The notes: generated by a model from the sequence alone, not told the origin. Positions 35,113 to 44,087 are shown, counted from the stretch's first letter. The stretch: DNA of 64,000 bases from Sphingobium limneticum (GCF_008710155.1 NZ_VYPZ01000003.1:1-64000), one strand, 5' to 3'. A program made the numbers and translations.

Positions 35113-36472
35113 TATTCTGATTGTCGACGATGAAGAGGACATTCGCGATCTGGTCGCGGGCGTACTGGAAGATGAAGGGTTCACGACGCGGACCGCGGCC
35201 AACAGCGACAGCGCGATCGAGGCGCTGGACAACCGGCGCCCGTCGCTGGTCCTGCTCGACGTCTGGTTGCAGGGCTCCCGCATGGACGGCCTGGAACTGC
35301 TTGATGAGATCAAGCGCCGCGATCCCACCGTCCCTGTCCTGATGATTTCAGGCCATGGCAATATCGACACTGCCGTCGCCGCGATCCGCAAGGGCGCGGC
35401 CGACTTCATCGAAAAGCCGTTCGAGGCCGATCGCCTGCTCCACCTTGTCGCCCGCGCGACGGAGACGGAGCGGCTGCGGCGCGAAAATCAGGTGCTGCGC
35501 GCGCGCTTCGGCCAGGATGACGAACTGACCGGCACATCGGCGTCGATCAACGGCGTGCGTGCCACGATCAAGAAGGTCGCCGGCACCGGCAGCCGGGTCC
35601 TCATCTCCGGCCCCGCCGGCGTCGGCAAGGAAGTCGCCGCGCGGATGCTCCACAGCTGGAGCGGCCGCGCTGATTCGCCCTTCATCATCGTCGCCGCCGC
35701 GCGCATGGACCCGGACCGGGTCGAAGAGGAACTGTTCGGCGTCGAAGACCCCAGCGGCCTCGTGCGCCCCGGCTTTCTGGAGCAGTCGCATGGCGGCACG
35801 CTCTATCTCGATGAAATCGCCGACATGCCGATCACGACGCAGGGCAAGATCCTTCGCGTCCTGACCGACCAGAGCTTCACCCGCGTCGGCGGCCAGCGGC
35901 AGGTGAAGGTGGACGTCCGCGTCATCTCCTCGACCGCGCTCAATCTGGCGAGCGAGATTGAGGAGCGCCGTTTCCGCGAAGATCTCTTCTATCGCCTCAA
36001 CGTCGTGCCGCTGGCCATTCCGCCGCTGTCGGAACGGCGCGACGATATTCCGCCGCTGGTCGAACATTATCTCGCCCGCTTCGCTGCCGAACGGCGGGTG
36101 CCGCCGCCCGAAATCGCCAGTGACGCCATGGCGGCATTGCAGGCCAATGAGTGGCCGGGCAATGTGCGTCAGCTCCGCAACGTGATCGAACGCACGATGA
36201 TCCTGGCGCCGGGCGACCGGATCGGCCGGATCGAACTGGACATGCTGCCCGCCGAACTCACCAGCGGCGGCGGTGGGGAGGGGATGGGCCAGTCCGCCAT
36301 CATGGGCGCGCCCCTGCGGGAAGCGCGCGAAAGTTTCGAGCGCGAATATCTGCGTATCCAGATTCGCCGATTTTCCGGCAATATCTCGCGCACCGCGACC
36401 TTCATCGGCATGGAGCGTTCCGCGCTGCATCGCAAACTCAAGCTGCTGGGCATTACCGAAGGCAAGGATTGA
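35102..36472 (+). CDS. ntrX: Response regulator NtrX
   Basis: The 456-aa protein has a receiver domain (LIVDDEEDIRDL; Asp in LVLLDVWLQG), an AAA+ domain with Walker A SGPAGVGKE and Walker B GGTLYLDEIADM, and a C-terminal Fis HTH (SRTATFIGMERSALHRKL). The GAFTGA loop of NtrC is replaced by a stretch reading EDPSGLVRPGFLEQSHGG. Contact with sigma-54 is therefore unlikely and the protein probably acts as a sigma-70-type regulator. It is translationally coupled to ntrY by an 11-nt overlap. Confidence 0.94.
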   Translation: MALDILIVDDEEDIRDLVAGVLEDEGFTTRTAANSDSAIEALDNRRPSLVLLDVWLQGSRMDGLELLDEIKRRDPTVPVLMISGHGNIDTAVAAIRKGAADFIEKPFEADRLLHLVARATETERLRRENQVLRARFGQDDELTGTSASINGVRATIKKVAGTGSRVLISGPAGVGKEVAARMLHSWSGRADSPFIIVAAARMDPDRVEEELFGVEDPSGLVRPGFLEQSHGGTLYLDEIADMPITTQGKILRVLTDQSFTRVGGQRQVKVDVRVISSTALNLASEIEERRFREDLFYRLNVVPLAIPPLSERRDDIPPLVEHYLARFAAERRVPPPEIASDAMAALQANEWPGNVRQLRNVIERTMILAPGDRIGRIELDMLPAELTSGGGGEGMGQSAIMGAPLREARESFEREYLRIQIRRFSGNISRTATFIGMERSALHRKLKLLGITEGKD

Positions 36473-36543
36473 GCGAATCCGGGAAGGGGTATCCAAACGA
36501 TTGCCGAACTTTTGCCAAAGCGCATCTCGGCCATGGACGCCCC

Positions 36544-36633
36544 TTCGCAATTGCGATAGGATCGCACGCGCTCCCGACAGGCGGGGGCAAGCAAGACATC
36601 CTGCTTAGGATGCGAGAGCGGGTAACGTCCCGC
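36544..36633 (+). promoter_or_regulatory. Palindrome and paired hairpins in the hfq leader
   Basis: The 184-bp gap before hfq contains TTCGCAATTGCGAT (36544-36557, with a 10-bp palindrome). Two adjacent small hairpins lie just before the ribosome-binding site: CATCC/GGATG (36597-36601 with 36608-36612) and GCGGG/CCCGC (36618-36622 with 36629-36633). They end 23 nt before the ATG. A role in hfq autocontrol is conjecture. Confidence 0.35.
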
Positions 36634-36656
36634 CAAGAAAAGGACTGGCGACGACC

Positions 36657-37139
36657 ATGGCCGACAAGGTAAACAACCTTCAGGATATTTTCCTCAACAG
36701 CCTGCGCAAGAGCAAGACACCGGTGACCATGTTCCTGGTCAAGGGCGTGAAGCTGCAGGGCATCATCACCTGGTTCGACAATTTCTCCGTGCTGCTGCGC
36801 CGCGATGGCCAATCGCAGCTGGTCTACAAGCATGCCATTTCCACCGTCATGCCGGCGGCGTCGATGGACCTGACGGACCTGCGCAAGGCCAGCGATGGCA
36901 ATGGCAAGTCCAAGCTGCTTCAGGAAATCTTCCTGTCGGCCGTCCGCAAGTCGGGCAGCCCGGTGACGATGTTCCTGGTGAACGGCGTCATGCTTCAGGG
37001 CGAAATCGCCGCCTTCGACTTGTTCTGCATGCTGCTGGAACGTGACGGCATGGTGCAGCTCGTTTACAAGCACGCCATTTCGACGGTCCAGCCGCTCCAT
37101 GCGCTCGACCTCACTGGCGAGAATGAACAGGACGACTGA
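36657..37139 (+). CDS. hfq: RNA chaperone Hfq with two tandem Sm domains
   Basis: Most Hfq proteins are 70-100 aa with one Sm domain. This 160-aa protein has two, at residues 8-72 and 88-152, an exact 80-residue period. By eye 43 of 65 aligned positions are identical. Each copy has the Sm1 stretch ([28 protein letters not shown]) and the Sm2 stretch VYKHAISTV. The proximal-face Gln-Asp (LQDIF) is intact in copy 1 and Gln-Glu in copy 2 (LQEIF). The Tyr that normally precedes LVNG is Phe in both. The rim Arg patch is reduced to RKSK and RKSG. Three such chains could build a six-domain ring. It precedes hflX, the usual order. Confidence 0.95.
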   Translation: MADKVNNLQDIFLNSLRKSKTPVTMFLVKGVKLQGIITWFDNFSVLLRRDGQSQLVYKHAISTVMPAASMDLTDLRKASDGNGKSKLLQEIFLSAVRKSGSPVTMFLVNGVMLQGEIAAFDLFCMLLERDGMVQLVYKHAISTVQPLHALDLTGENEQDD

Positions 37140-37152
37140 TCGTCTATCCGGC

Positions 37153-37180
37153 GCCCGGTCCGCCCAGCGGTGGACCGGGC
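37153..37180 (+). other. Hairpin between hfq and hflX
   Basis: GCCCGGTCC (37153-37161) and GGACCGGGC (37172-37180) form a perfect 9-bp stem with a 10-nt loop. No T-run follows, so full termination is unlikely; it may adjust hflX read-through or mRNA stability. Confidence 0.45.
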
Positions 37181-37204
37181 CGCTGCAAGATGCTCTAAAC
37201 CTGC

Positions 37205-38539
37205 ATGGCTATATTCAACCGCGACTCCGATGACGAAGTGGCGCGCGGCGCGCGCGCCGTCGTCGTTCATGCCGAAACCCATAATGCAGACCGCCGGGAC
37301 AGCGATGCCCGGCTGGAGGAAGCACGCGGTCTGGCCCTGGCCATCGGCATCGACGTGCGCGCGGCGCAGGCCTTCCGCGTCCGCGACCGCAAGCCGGCGA
37401 CCCTGTTTGGCAGCGGGCAGGTGGACCAGATCGCCACCCTGGCGCGGCAGGAAGAGGCTGAACTCATCATCGTCGACAACAGCCTGTCGCCGGTACAGCA
37501 AAGCAATTTGGAAAAGGCGTGTGAGGCCAAGGTCATCGACCGGACCGGCCTGATCCTCGAAATTTTCGGCGAGCGTGCGGCCACCAATGAAGGCCGCTTG
37601 CAGGTCGAACTCGCCCATCTCGATTATCAGGCGGGGCGTCTGGTGCGCAGTTGGACCCATCTTGAGCGGCAACGCGGGGGCTTCGGCTTCCTCGGTGGTC
37701 CGGGCGAAACCCAGATCGAGGCGGACAGGCGCATGATCCGTGACCGCATGGCAAAGATCCGCCGCGAACTGGATCAGGTCACGCGCACCCGTGGCCTTCA
37801 CCGTGCCCGACGCCAACGCGCGCCCTGGCCGGTGATTGCACTGGTCGGCTACACCAATGCCGGCAAATCCACACTTTTCAACCGCATGACCGGCGCCACG
37901 GTCATGGCGGAAGACCTGCTTTTCGCTACGCTGGACCCCACCATGCGCCAAATTGCGTTGCCGGGGCTGGACAAGGCGATCCTGTCCGACACGGTCGGTT
38001 TCGTGTCCGACCTGCCGACCCAGTTGATCGCCGCTTTCCGCGCGACGCTGGAGGAAGTGCTGTCGGCCGACCTCATCGTCCATGTCCGGGATGTCGCCCA
38101 CCCCGATAGCGAGGCGCAGCGCGACGATGTGTTGGATGTCCTCGGCGAACTGGGCGTCGCTGGTGAAGCGGCGCTGGATCGCGGGGAGGGGGAGCCGGAA
38201 CCGCCGCCGATCCTGGAGGCATGGAACAAGCTAGACCTGCTGAGCGAAGAGGATGCTGCCCTAACGCGGGAAACCGCCGCCCGCCGCGACGATGTCGTCA
38301 TTCTCTCGGCGCTGACCGGGGAAGGGGTGGATGACCTCCAGCGCGCGATCAGCGACCGCATGACGCGCGGCGCGAAAGTCTATGGCCTGCGCATCCCCGT
38401 ATCGGATGGCGCGACCGTGGCCTGGCTGCACGAACATGGCGAAGTGCTGTCGAGCAGCGTCGAAGGTGAAGAAAGCCGGGTCGACGTACGCCTGTCCGAC
38501 GCCGCCTTCGCCCGTTATTCGAAGCGAAGCGGCGTCTAG
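37205..38539 (+). CDS. hflX: GTPase HflX
   Basis: The 444-aa ribosome-splitting GTPase has the N-terminal HflX domain (FGSGQVDQIA; IIVDNSLSPVQQSNLEKA; QVELAHLDYQAGRL), the glycine-rich GGFGFLGGPGETQIEADRR, and the G domain with P-loop GYTNAGKSTLFN (near residue 220), DTVGFVSDLP and NKLD. HflX rescues stalled ribosomes under stress. It is 65 bp downstream of hfq, with a hairpin in between. Confidence 0.96.
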   Translation: MAIFNRDSDDEVARGARAVVVHAETHNADRRDSDARLEEARGLALAIGIDVRAAQAFRVRDRKPATLFGSGQVDQIATLARQEEAELIIVDNSLSPVQQSNLEKACEAKVIDRTGLILEIFGERAATNEGRLQVELAHLDYQAGRLVRSWTHLERQRGGFGFLGGPGETQIEADRRMIRDRMAKIRRELDQVTRTRGLHRARRQRAPWPVIALVGYTNAGKSTLFNRMTGATVMAEDLLFATLDPTMRQIALPGLDKAILSDTVGFVSDLPTQLIAAFRATLEEVLSADLIVHVRDVAHPDSEAQRDDVLDVLGELGVAGEAALDRGEGEPEPPPILEAWNKLDLLSEEDAALTRETAARRDDVVILSALTGEGVDDLQRAISDRMTRGAKVYGLRIPVSDGATVAWLHEHGEVLSSSVEGEESRVDVRLSDAAFARYSKRSGV

Positions 38540-38605
38540 GATAAGTACGGCTTCTCTTATTCCCTGATCGTTGTTAGCCTGCTCTCCTGAACTGGGAGAC
38601 GTGCC

Positions 38606-39607
38606 ATGAAAGTTGCTGTTTTCAGTACGCATCCTTTCGATCGCCGCTTCTTCGATCAGGCCAATGCAGCGGCCGGACACGCCCATGACTTCCTCTATTT
38701 GGAGCCGCAACTGGATGTCCGGTCCGCGCCACTCGCGGCCGGGCATGAAGCCGTCTGCGTCTTCGTGAACGACCGGCTCGATCGCTCCACGCTGGAGATA
38801 CTGGCTGAGGATGGCGTACGTCTGTTGGCGCTGCGCAGCGCGGGGTTCAACCATGTCGATCTACGCGCGGCGGCGGACCTTGGCTTGGCGGTCGGACGCG
38901 TCCCGGCCTATTCGCCCGACGCCATCGCCGAACATACCGTGGCGATGATTTTGACGCTCAACCGCAAGATCCATAAGGCCTATGCGCGCGTGCGTGAGGG
39001 CAATTTCGCGCTTGATGGCCTGCTGGGCTTCGATCTGCGCGGTCGCACAGTCGGCATCGTCGGGACCGGGAAGATTGGCCTGAATGTCGCCCGCATCATG
39101 CGCGGTTTCGATTGCACGGTGATCGCGCACGATCCCTTTCCCGATGTAGCGGCGCTGAGATCCATTGGCGGAACCTATGTCTCTTGGTCCGAACTGCTCG
39201 AACGGTCGGATATAATTTCGCTCCACTGCCCGCTCACGCCCGAAACGCATCATTTGGTCGGTGTGGACGCCATCGGGCGGATGAAGCCGGGTGCGATGTT
39301 AATCAACACCAGCCGGGGTGCTGTGGTGGATACCCATGCGCTGATCGTTGGGCTGAAACATGGGCGGCTCGGCTATGTCGGGCTGGATGTCTATGAAGAG
39401 GAGGAAGGGCTGTTCTTCGCCGACCTGTCGGATAAACCCATCCAGGACGATCAATTCGCCCGCCTGCTTACCTTTCCCAATGTGCTCATCACCGGCCACC
39501 AAGCCTTTTTCACAAGTGACGCGCTCACGGCCATAGCCGACACGACAATAGCAAATATCACGACATTTGCAGCGACGGGCAAGCCGCTATACCCGGTCAC
39601 TCTTTAA
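38606..39607 (+). CDS. D-2-hydroxyacid dehydrogenase (D-lactate dehydrogenase-like)
   Basis: The 333-aa protein has MKVAVFSTHPFDRRFFDQAN typical of LdhA-type enzymes, LRSAGFNHVDL with substrate-binding Arg context, the NAD motif VGIVGTGKIGLNVARIM (near residue 148), NTSRGAVVDT with the catalytic-Arg region, a catalytic Glu in YEEEEGLFF, and the active-site His in LITGHQAFFT. It would reduce pyruvate or another 2-oxoacid to the D-hydroxyacid. A GGGAGA ribosome-binding stretch precedes the ATG. It overlaps mazG tail-to-tail by 11 bp. Confidence 0.9.
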   Translation: MKVAVFSTHPFDRRFFDQANAAAGHAHDFLYLEPQLDVRSAPLAAGHEAVCVFVNDRLDRSTLEILAEDGVRLLALRSAGFNHVDLRAAADLGLAVGRVPAYSPDAIAEHTVAMILTLNRKIHKAYARVREGNFALDGLLGFDLRGRTVGIVGTGKIGLNVARIMRGFDCTVIAHDPFPDVAALRSIGGTYVSWSELLERSDIISLHCPLTPETHHLVGVDAIGRMKPGAMLINTSRGAVVDTHALIVGLKHGRLGYVGLDVYEEEEGLFFADLSDKPIQDDQFARLLTFPNVLITGHQAFFTSDALTAIADTTIANITTFAATGKPLYPVTL

Positions 39608-40388
39608 CGGCAGCTGCTTTTTCCTGCCGCTTCGCCCGCTGCCACAGCGCTTCCTGCTCATCGAGCGACAGGCCGGCGAAGGCATCGCCAGCCATATCCT
39701 CCATCGATCGAAAGCGCCGATCGAATTTCCCATTCGCCTTGCGAAGAGCGGTTTCCGGATCGATCTTCAGATGGCGTGCGAGGTTAACCACGGCAAATAG
39801 CAGGTCACCGACTTCCTCTTCGCGTTCGTCCGGCGTGGTCGCATCACGCACCTCTTCCAGTTCTTCGACAACCTTGTCGATCACGCGGTCCGTTTCAGGC
39901 CAATCGAAGCCGGTACGCGCAGCACGTTTCTGCAATTTTTCGGCGCGCAGCAATGCGGGCAGGGCGATCGCCACACCCGCCAGAGCGCTGGGATCGGGAT
40001 CTTTTTCGGCACGCTCTGCCGCCTTTATGGTTTCCCACTGGGCATGGCCGTCCTCGCGCCTTGCGCCGTCGCCAAAGACATGGGGGTGCCGCCGGATCAT
40101 CTTCTGCGTGATGGCGTCGATCACATCCTGCAACGCAAAATGGCCGGCCTGTTCTGCCATGCGGCTGTGAAAGGCGACCTGAAGCAACAGGTCGCCCAAT
40201 TCGTCGCGCAGCGCGTCCATATCCTGCCGCTCGACCGCATCGGCGACCTCATAGGCTTCCTCTATCGTATAAGGCACGATCGACGCGAAATCCTGTTCGA
40301 TATCCCATTGGCAGCCGGTATCGGGATCGCGCAACCGCGCCATGACGTCGGCGAGCGGCATGATATCGGCGGGACTGGCTTTGGACAT
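39597..40388 (-). CDS. mazG: Nucleoside triphosphate pyrophosphohydrolase MazG
   Basis: The 263-aa protein has two MazG domains with metal-binding EExxE-type motifs (EEAYEVADAVE and ELGDLLLQVAFH in the first; VEELEEV and EEVGDLLFAVVNLA in the second). It hydrolyses NTPs to NMP and PPi and affects damaged nucleotides and stringent signalling. Length and two-domain form match E. coli MazG. Its 3' end overlaps the D-hydroxyacid dehydrogenase gene. Confidence 0.95.
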   Translation of the reverse strand: MSKASPADIMPLADVMARLRDPDTGCQWDIEQDFASIVPYTIEEAYEVADAVERQDMDALRDELGDLLLQVAFHSRMAEQAGHFALQDVIDAITQKMIRRHPHVFGDGARREDGHAQWETIKAAERAEKDPDPSALAGVAIALPALLRAEKLQKRAARTGFDWPETDRVIDKVVEELEEVRDATTPDEREEEVGDLLFAVVNLARHLKIDPETALRKANGKFDRRFRSMEDMAGDAFAGLSLDEQEALWQRAKRQEKAAAVKE

Positions 40389-40593
40389 GGGAACCCGATC
40401 TTTGTTGAAATTGGCCGGTTGGCGATAAGGCGGGCATGGCGCAGTGGCCAGCCCATAACAAGCGAGCGACTTCGATATGGAAGTCAGGCCCGACCTTATG
40501 AAAGTTCGATAATAAGGATTATGTTAAACGCCACCACATCTCCACAGCATTACCGCTGTCCAACTCGCTGTCTCATGCCATCCCGTCAGGCGA

Positions 40594-41895
40594 TCAATCC
40601 TCCTGGATCTGGCTATGTTTCTCGGTGTCGCGCATCCGCACATAGACGGTCAGCGATATGGCGATCATCACCGTGACATAGATGTAGAAAGCCTGTTCAA
40701 TGCCGGCCTGCTTGAACCACAAAGCCACGAACTCTGCCGTTCCGCCGAACAATGTATTGGCCAGCGCATAAGGCAGCGCCACGCCCAGCGCACGGATATG
40801 CGCGGGAAACAACTCCGCCTTCACCACGGCATTGATCGACGTGTAACCTGTCACGATGACCAGTCCGGCCATCACCAGCAGCCCGGCAACGATCGGGTCT
40901 TTAGTCACGGCCAAAGTCGTGAAGATCGGATAGGTGCAAAGCACACCCATCACGCCGAAGCCGATCATCAACGGCTTGCGCCCGATCCGGTCGGACAGCG
41001 CACCCGCGACCGGCTGGAGCAGCATGAACAGAAACAGCGTCGCCGCATTGATCTGCGACGCGACCTCACGGCTCAGCCCGCTGGTGTTCACCAGGAATTT
41101 CTGCATGTAGATGCTGTAGGCATAGAAAGCGATTGTGCCGCCGGCCGTCAGCAGCATCACCGTCAGCGTCTCGCGCGGATGGTTGGTGATCAACTCGACA
41201 AAGCCCGATTTCGGCGCACCCTGCGCCTTGGCTACTGCAAAGCTCTGTGTCTCCGCCAGCCCGCGCCGCAGCCAGAAGACGATGACCGCCAGCAACCCGC
41301 CGATGAAGAAGGGTATCCGCCATCCCCAGGCGTCCAGTTGCGCCTCGCTCAGCGTCGCCTGCAACAGCAGCAGGACGCAGATCGCCACCAACTGCCCGGC
41401 GATCAAAGTCACATATTGAAAGCTGGAGAAGAAACCGCGCCGGTTCTTGCCCGCCATTTCGGACAGATAGGTCGCGCTCGCGCCATATTCGCCACCGATC
41501 GACAGCCCCTGCATCAGCCGCGCCAGCACCAGCAGCAGCGGCGCCGCAACCCCGATCGTTTCATAGCCCGGCGTCACCGCGATCAGCAGCGACCCCGCGC
41601 ACATCAGCGCCACCGACAGCGTCAGCCCGCTCTTGCGCCCATGGCGATCAGCATAGACGCCCATCAGCCACGCCCCGATCGGCCGCATCAGGAAACCGAC
41701 GGCGAAGATGCCCGCCGCGCTCAGCAATTGCGCGGTGCGATCCTCGCTCGGGAAGAAATGCGGCGCGAAATAGAGGGTGAAGGCGGCATAGGCGTACCAG
41801 TCATACCATTCCACCAGATTGCCGGTGGACCCGCCGATAATGGCCTTCAGCCGCTGCGCCTGGGTCGGCGCCCCCTGCTCCGTCGCCGCGCTCAT
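40594..41895 (-). CDS. kgtP: Alpha-ketoglutarate permease-like MHS-family transporter
   Basis: The 433-aa protein has about twelve membrane segments and closely follows E. coli KgtP as I remember it: GNLVEWYDWYAYAAFTLYF, GFLMRPIGAWLMG then ADRHGRK, CAGSLLIAVTPGYETIG, GLSIGGEYGASATYLSE, SFQYVTLIAGQLVA, SDRIGRKP and a conserved C-terminal AELFPAHIRALGV. It would import 2-oxoglutarate or a similar dicarboxylate with protons. It ends the long minus-strand series and overlaps the retropepsin-like gene by an ATGA-type junction. Confidence 0.88.
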   Translation of the reverse strand: MSAATEQGAPTQAQRLKAIIGGSTGNLVEWYDWYAYAAFTLYFAPHFFPSEDRTAQLLSAAGIFAVGFLMRPIGAWLMGVYADRHGRKSGLTLSVALMCAGSLLIAVTPGYETIGVAAPLLLVLARLMQGLSIGGEYGASATYLSEMAGKNRRGFFSSFQYVTLIAGQLVAICVLLLLQATLSEAQLDAWGWRIPFFIGGLLAVIVFWLRRGLAETQSFAVAKAQGAPKSGFVELITNHPRETLTVMLLTAGGTIAFYAYSIYMQKFLVNTSGLSREVASQINAATLFLFMLLQPVAGALSDRIGRKPLMIGFGVMGVLCTYPIFTTLAVTKDPIVAGLLVMAGLVIVTGYTSINAVVKAELFPAHIRALGVALPYALANTLFGGTAEFVALWFKQAGIEQAFYIYVTVMIAISLTVYVRMRDTEKHSQIQED

Positions 41896-42521
41896 GGTTT
41901 AAGCACCATGGCGCCATCCTGGACACCCCAGCTTTTCAGCCGCGAAAGCATGTTCATGCCGATGACGTTGACCTCTCCGAAAGCGGGTGAGACGACGACG
42001 GGCAGGTCGCTCGCCGAAATGGGACCGATGGCCAGGGTGGCGATGCTGGATCGCTTCGCCTCCACCTTTCCATTGGCGGTAGTCATGATGACATTGGGTT
42101 CGCCGACATCATAGTTGAGGCCGGCGGCCCGCGCGGTATTTTCGGACAGGGCGGTGATGGTAGCGCCGCTGTCGATCAGGAAGCGCGCGGGGGTGCCGTT
42201 GATCGTCGCCTCCACCCAATAATGGCCGTCCGGCGCGACGGGGATGCGCAATGCCTGCCCTTCGGCCTGCGCGCGCGGCAAAGCGGCGGGCGCCTCGTCC
42301 GGGGTGACGGCACTCCCCTCCTCCGCCCAGCGCCCGGTCAGAAAACCCTGGCTCTGCCCGAATTTGAACAGGCCCAGCAGACCGGCAAAGATCGCGACCC
42401 ACAGCAACGCCATGCGCAGCAGGCTGCCCCAGGCCATCTGCCTCCCGATCAACGCAGACCCGACCAATATGATCGCCAGCACATACCAGATGGTCGATGC
42501 CGCCTGATCCGTGCCGTCCAT
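41892..42521 (-). CDS. Membrane-anchored retropepsin-like aspartic protease
   Basis: The 209-aa protein has two N-terminal membrane segments (about residues 8-55), then a single retropepsin-like domain. The catalytic motif is RFLIDSGATITALS (near residue 112); AkrSSIATLAIG and VIGMNMLSRL follow, as in the TIGR02281-type family. It probably works as a dimer in the periplasm. Its ATG directly follows the MBL hydrolase stop. Confidence 0.87.
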   Translation of the reverse strand: MDGTDQAASTIWYVLAIILVGSALIGRQMAWGSLLRMALLWVAIFAGLLGLFKFGQSQGFLTGRWAEEGSAVTPDEAPAALPRAQAEGQALRIPVAPDGHYWVEATINGTPARFLIDSGATITALSENTARAAGLNYDVGEPNVIMTTANGKVEAKRSSIATLAIGPISASDLPVVVSPAFGEVNVIGMNMLSRLKSWGVQDGAMVLKP

Positions 42522-43313
42522 TCAGGCCCCCTGCTCTTTCGTGTCCAACGCGATCACCAGTCCGTCATATCCCGGCTCCACGCCCTTGGGGAGGGTACGA
42601 CGCAGTGTGGCATAATCCATGCTCTGGTCCATATGGGTCAGGATGGCGCGATCGGGCCGGGTCGCGGCGATGCCGTCCAGTGTCAGCGCCAGATGCGGAT
42701 GGGTCGGGTGCGGCTTTTCCCGCAATGCGTCCACCACCCACACGTCCAGCCCATCATAGAGCGCCAGCATATCCGGCGTCAGCGCGTGGAAATCCGTGGC
42801 ATAGCCGATCGATCGGCCACCATGCGTGAAGCGGAAGCCGGTGGAGTAGATCTCGCCATGGGGCTGATCGACGCAGGCGATGTCGATGTCGCCGATGCGC
42901 AACCCGTCGGGCAGGACATGGGCGTCGATCGTGGGATGATAGCCATTGCGCCCCTCGAACGCATAAGCGAAGCGCTGGCCCAGCAACTTCATCGTCTGCG
43001 CCCGCGCATAGCCGGGCACGGGGGTGCGGCGATGATGGAAAAGCTGACGAACGTCGTCGATGCCATGGCTATGGTCGGCATGGTCGTGCGTCCACAAGAT
43101 CGCGTCGATCTGGATCACGTCCGCCGCCAGCAATTGCGCGCGCATGTCCGGCGACGTATCGACCAGGATACGGGTCGTGGGGCTTTCGACCAAAATCGAT
43201 ACCCGCGTCCGCCGGTTTTTCGGCTCTTTGGGGTCGCAATCGCCCCAGTCATTGCCGATCCGGGGCACACCCGAAGAGGTGCCGCTGCCCAGGATCGTCA
43301 GCTTCAGGCTCAT
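42522..43313 (-). CDS. MBL-fold metal-dependent hydrolase (PhnP-like)
   Basis: The 263-aa protein has the PhnP-group N-terminus LTILGSGTSSGVPRIG, the metal motif WTHDHADHSHGIDD (HxHxDH, near residue 80), an HGG/ATD region and ILTHMDQSMDY near the C-terminus. PhnP-type enzymes are phosphodiesterases, but no other phn gene is nearby, so the substrate is open. It overlaps tatD by 4 bp (ATGA) and abuts the protease gene. It is the usual gene after tatD in alphaproteobacteria. Confidence 0.88.
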   Translation of the reverse strand: MSLKLTILGSGTSSGVPRIGNDWGDCDPKEPKNRRTRVSILVESPTTRILVDTSPDMRAQLLAADVIQIDAILWTHDHADHSHGIDDVRQLFHHRRTPVPGYARAQTMKLLGQRFAYAFEGRNGYHPTIDAHVLPDGLRIGDIDIACVDQPHGEIYSTGFRFTHGGRSIGYATDFHALTPDMLALYDGLDVWVVDALREKPHPTHPHLALTLDGIAATRPDRAILTHMDQSMDYATLRRTLPKGVEPGYDGLVIALDTKEQGA

Positions 43314-44083
43314 GCGACCTTCGAGAAGAGGGTGCGGAAATTGGCCGAGGTCGCCGCCGCCAGTTGCTCGATACTCTCGCCGCGCAGATTGGCCAGGAAT
43401 TTGGCGGTGTCCGCGACATAGGCCGGCTCGCACGACTTGCCGCGATGCGGGACCGGCGCCAGGAAGGGCGAGTCCGTTTCCACCAGCAGCCGATCAAGCG
43501 GCAGCCGCGCCGCCGTTTCCTGCAAATCCTTCGCGCTCTTGAAGGTCACGATGCCCGAAATGCTGATGTAGAAGCCCAGATCCATCGCGGCATCGGCAAA
43601 GGCGCCGCTGGCGGTGAAGCAATGGATGACGCCGCCATAAGGCCCCGTCTCCATCTCCTCCCGCATGATGCGGAGCGTATCCTCCTCCGCATCGCGGGTA
43701 TGGACGATCATCGGCAGGCCGGTTTCGCGGCAAGCGGCGATATGGGACCGGAAGCTTTTCTGCTGCCGTTCGCGGTCGCTATGTTCGTAATAATAGTCGA
43801 GGCCGGTTTCGCCGATGCCCACGACACGCGGATGCGCGGCGCGCTCGACCAGTTTGGCGGTATCGACATGGGGATGCTCGTCCGCCTCATGCGGATGGAT
43901 TCCGACCGTCGCCCAGACATCCGGTTCGCGCACGGCGGTATCCAGCACCGCATCCCACTCGCTTTCGCGCGTGGCGATGTTGAGCATCAGGTCTACGCCC
44001 GCTGCCCGCGACCGTTCCAGCACATTGGCCTGATTCTCGATCAAACCTTTGTAATTCAAGTGGCAATGGCTGTCGATCAGCAT
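43310..44083 (-). CDS. TatD-family metal-dependent hydrolase
   Basis: The 257-aa TIM-barrel protein has all family metal ligands: DSHCHLNY (residues 4-10), GIGETGLDYYY (Glu), MIVHTRDA (His), HCFTASG (His) and VETDSPFLAP (Asp). TatD-type enzymes act as DNases or D-aminoacyl-tRNA deacylase-like hydrolases. It lies 4 bp after metG, a conserved pairing, and overlaps the MBL gene by ATGA. Confidence 0.93.
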   Translation of the reverse strand: MLIDSHCHLNYKGLIENQANVLERSRAAGVDLMLNIATRESEWDAVLDTAVREPDVWATVGIHPHEADEHPHVDTAKLVERAAHPRVVGIGETGLDYYYEHSDRERQQKSFRSHIAACRETGLPMIVHTRDAEEDTLRIMREEMETGPYGGVIHCFTASGAFADAAMDLGFYISISGIVTFKSAKDLQETAARLPLDRLLVETDSPFLAPVPHRGKSCEPAYVADTAKFLANLRGESIEQLAAATSANFRTLFSKVA

Positions 44084-44087
44084 GGGA

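Noticed and set aside
40389-40593. Possible 21-codon ORF at 40436 in the gap upstream of mazG
   Set aside because: Weak ribosome-binding site, no recognisable feature and no support beyond an open frame of that length.
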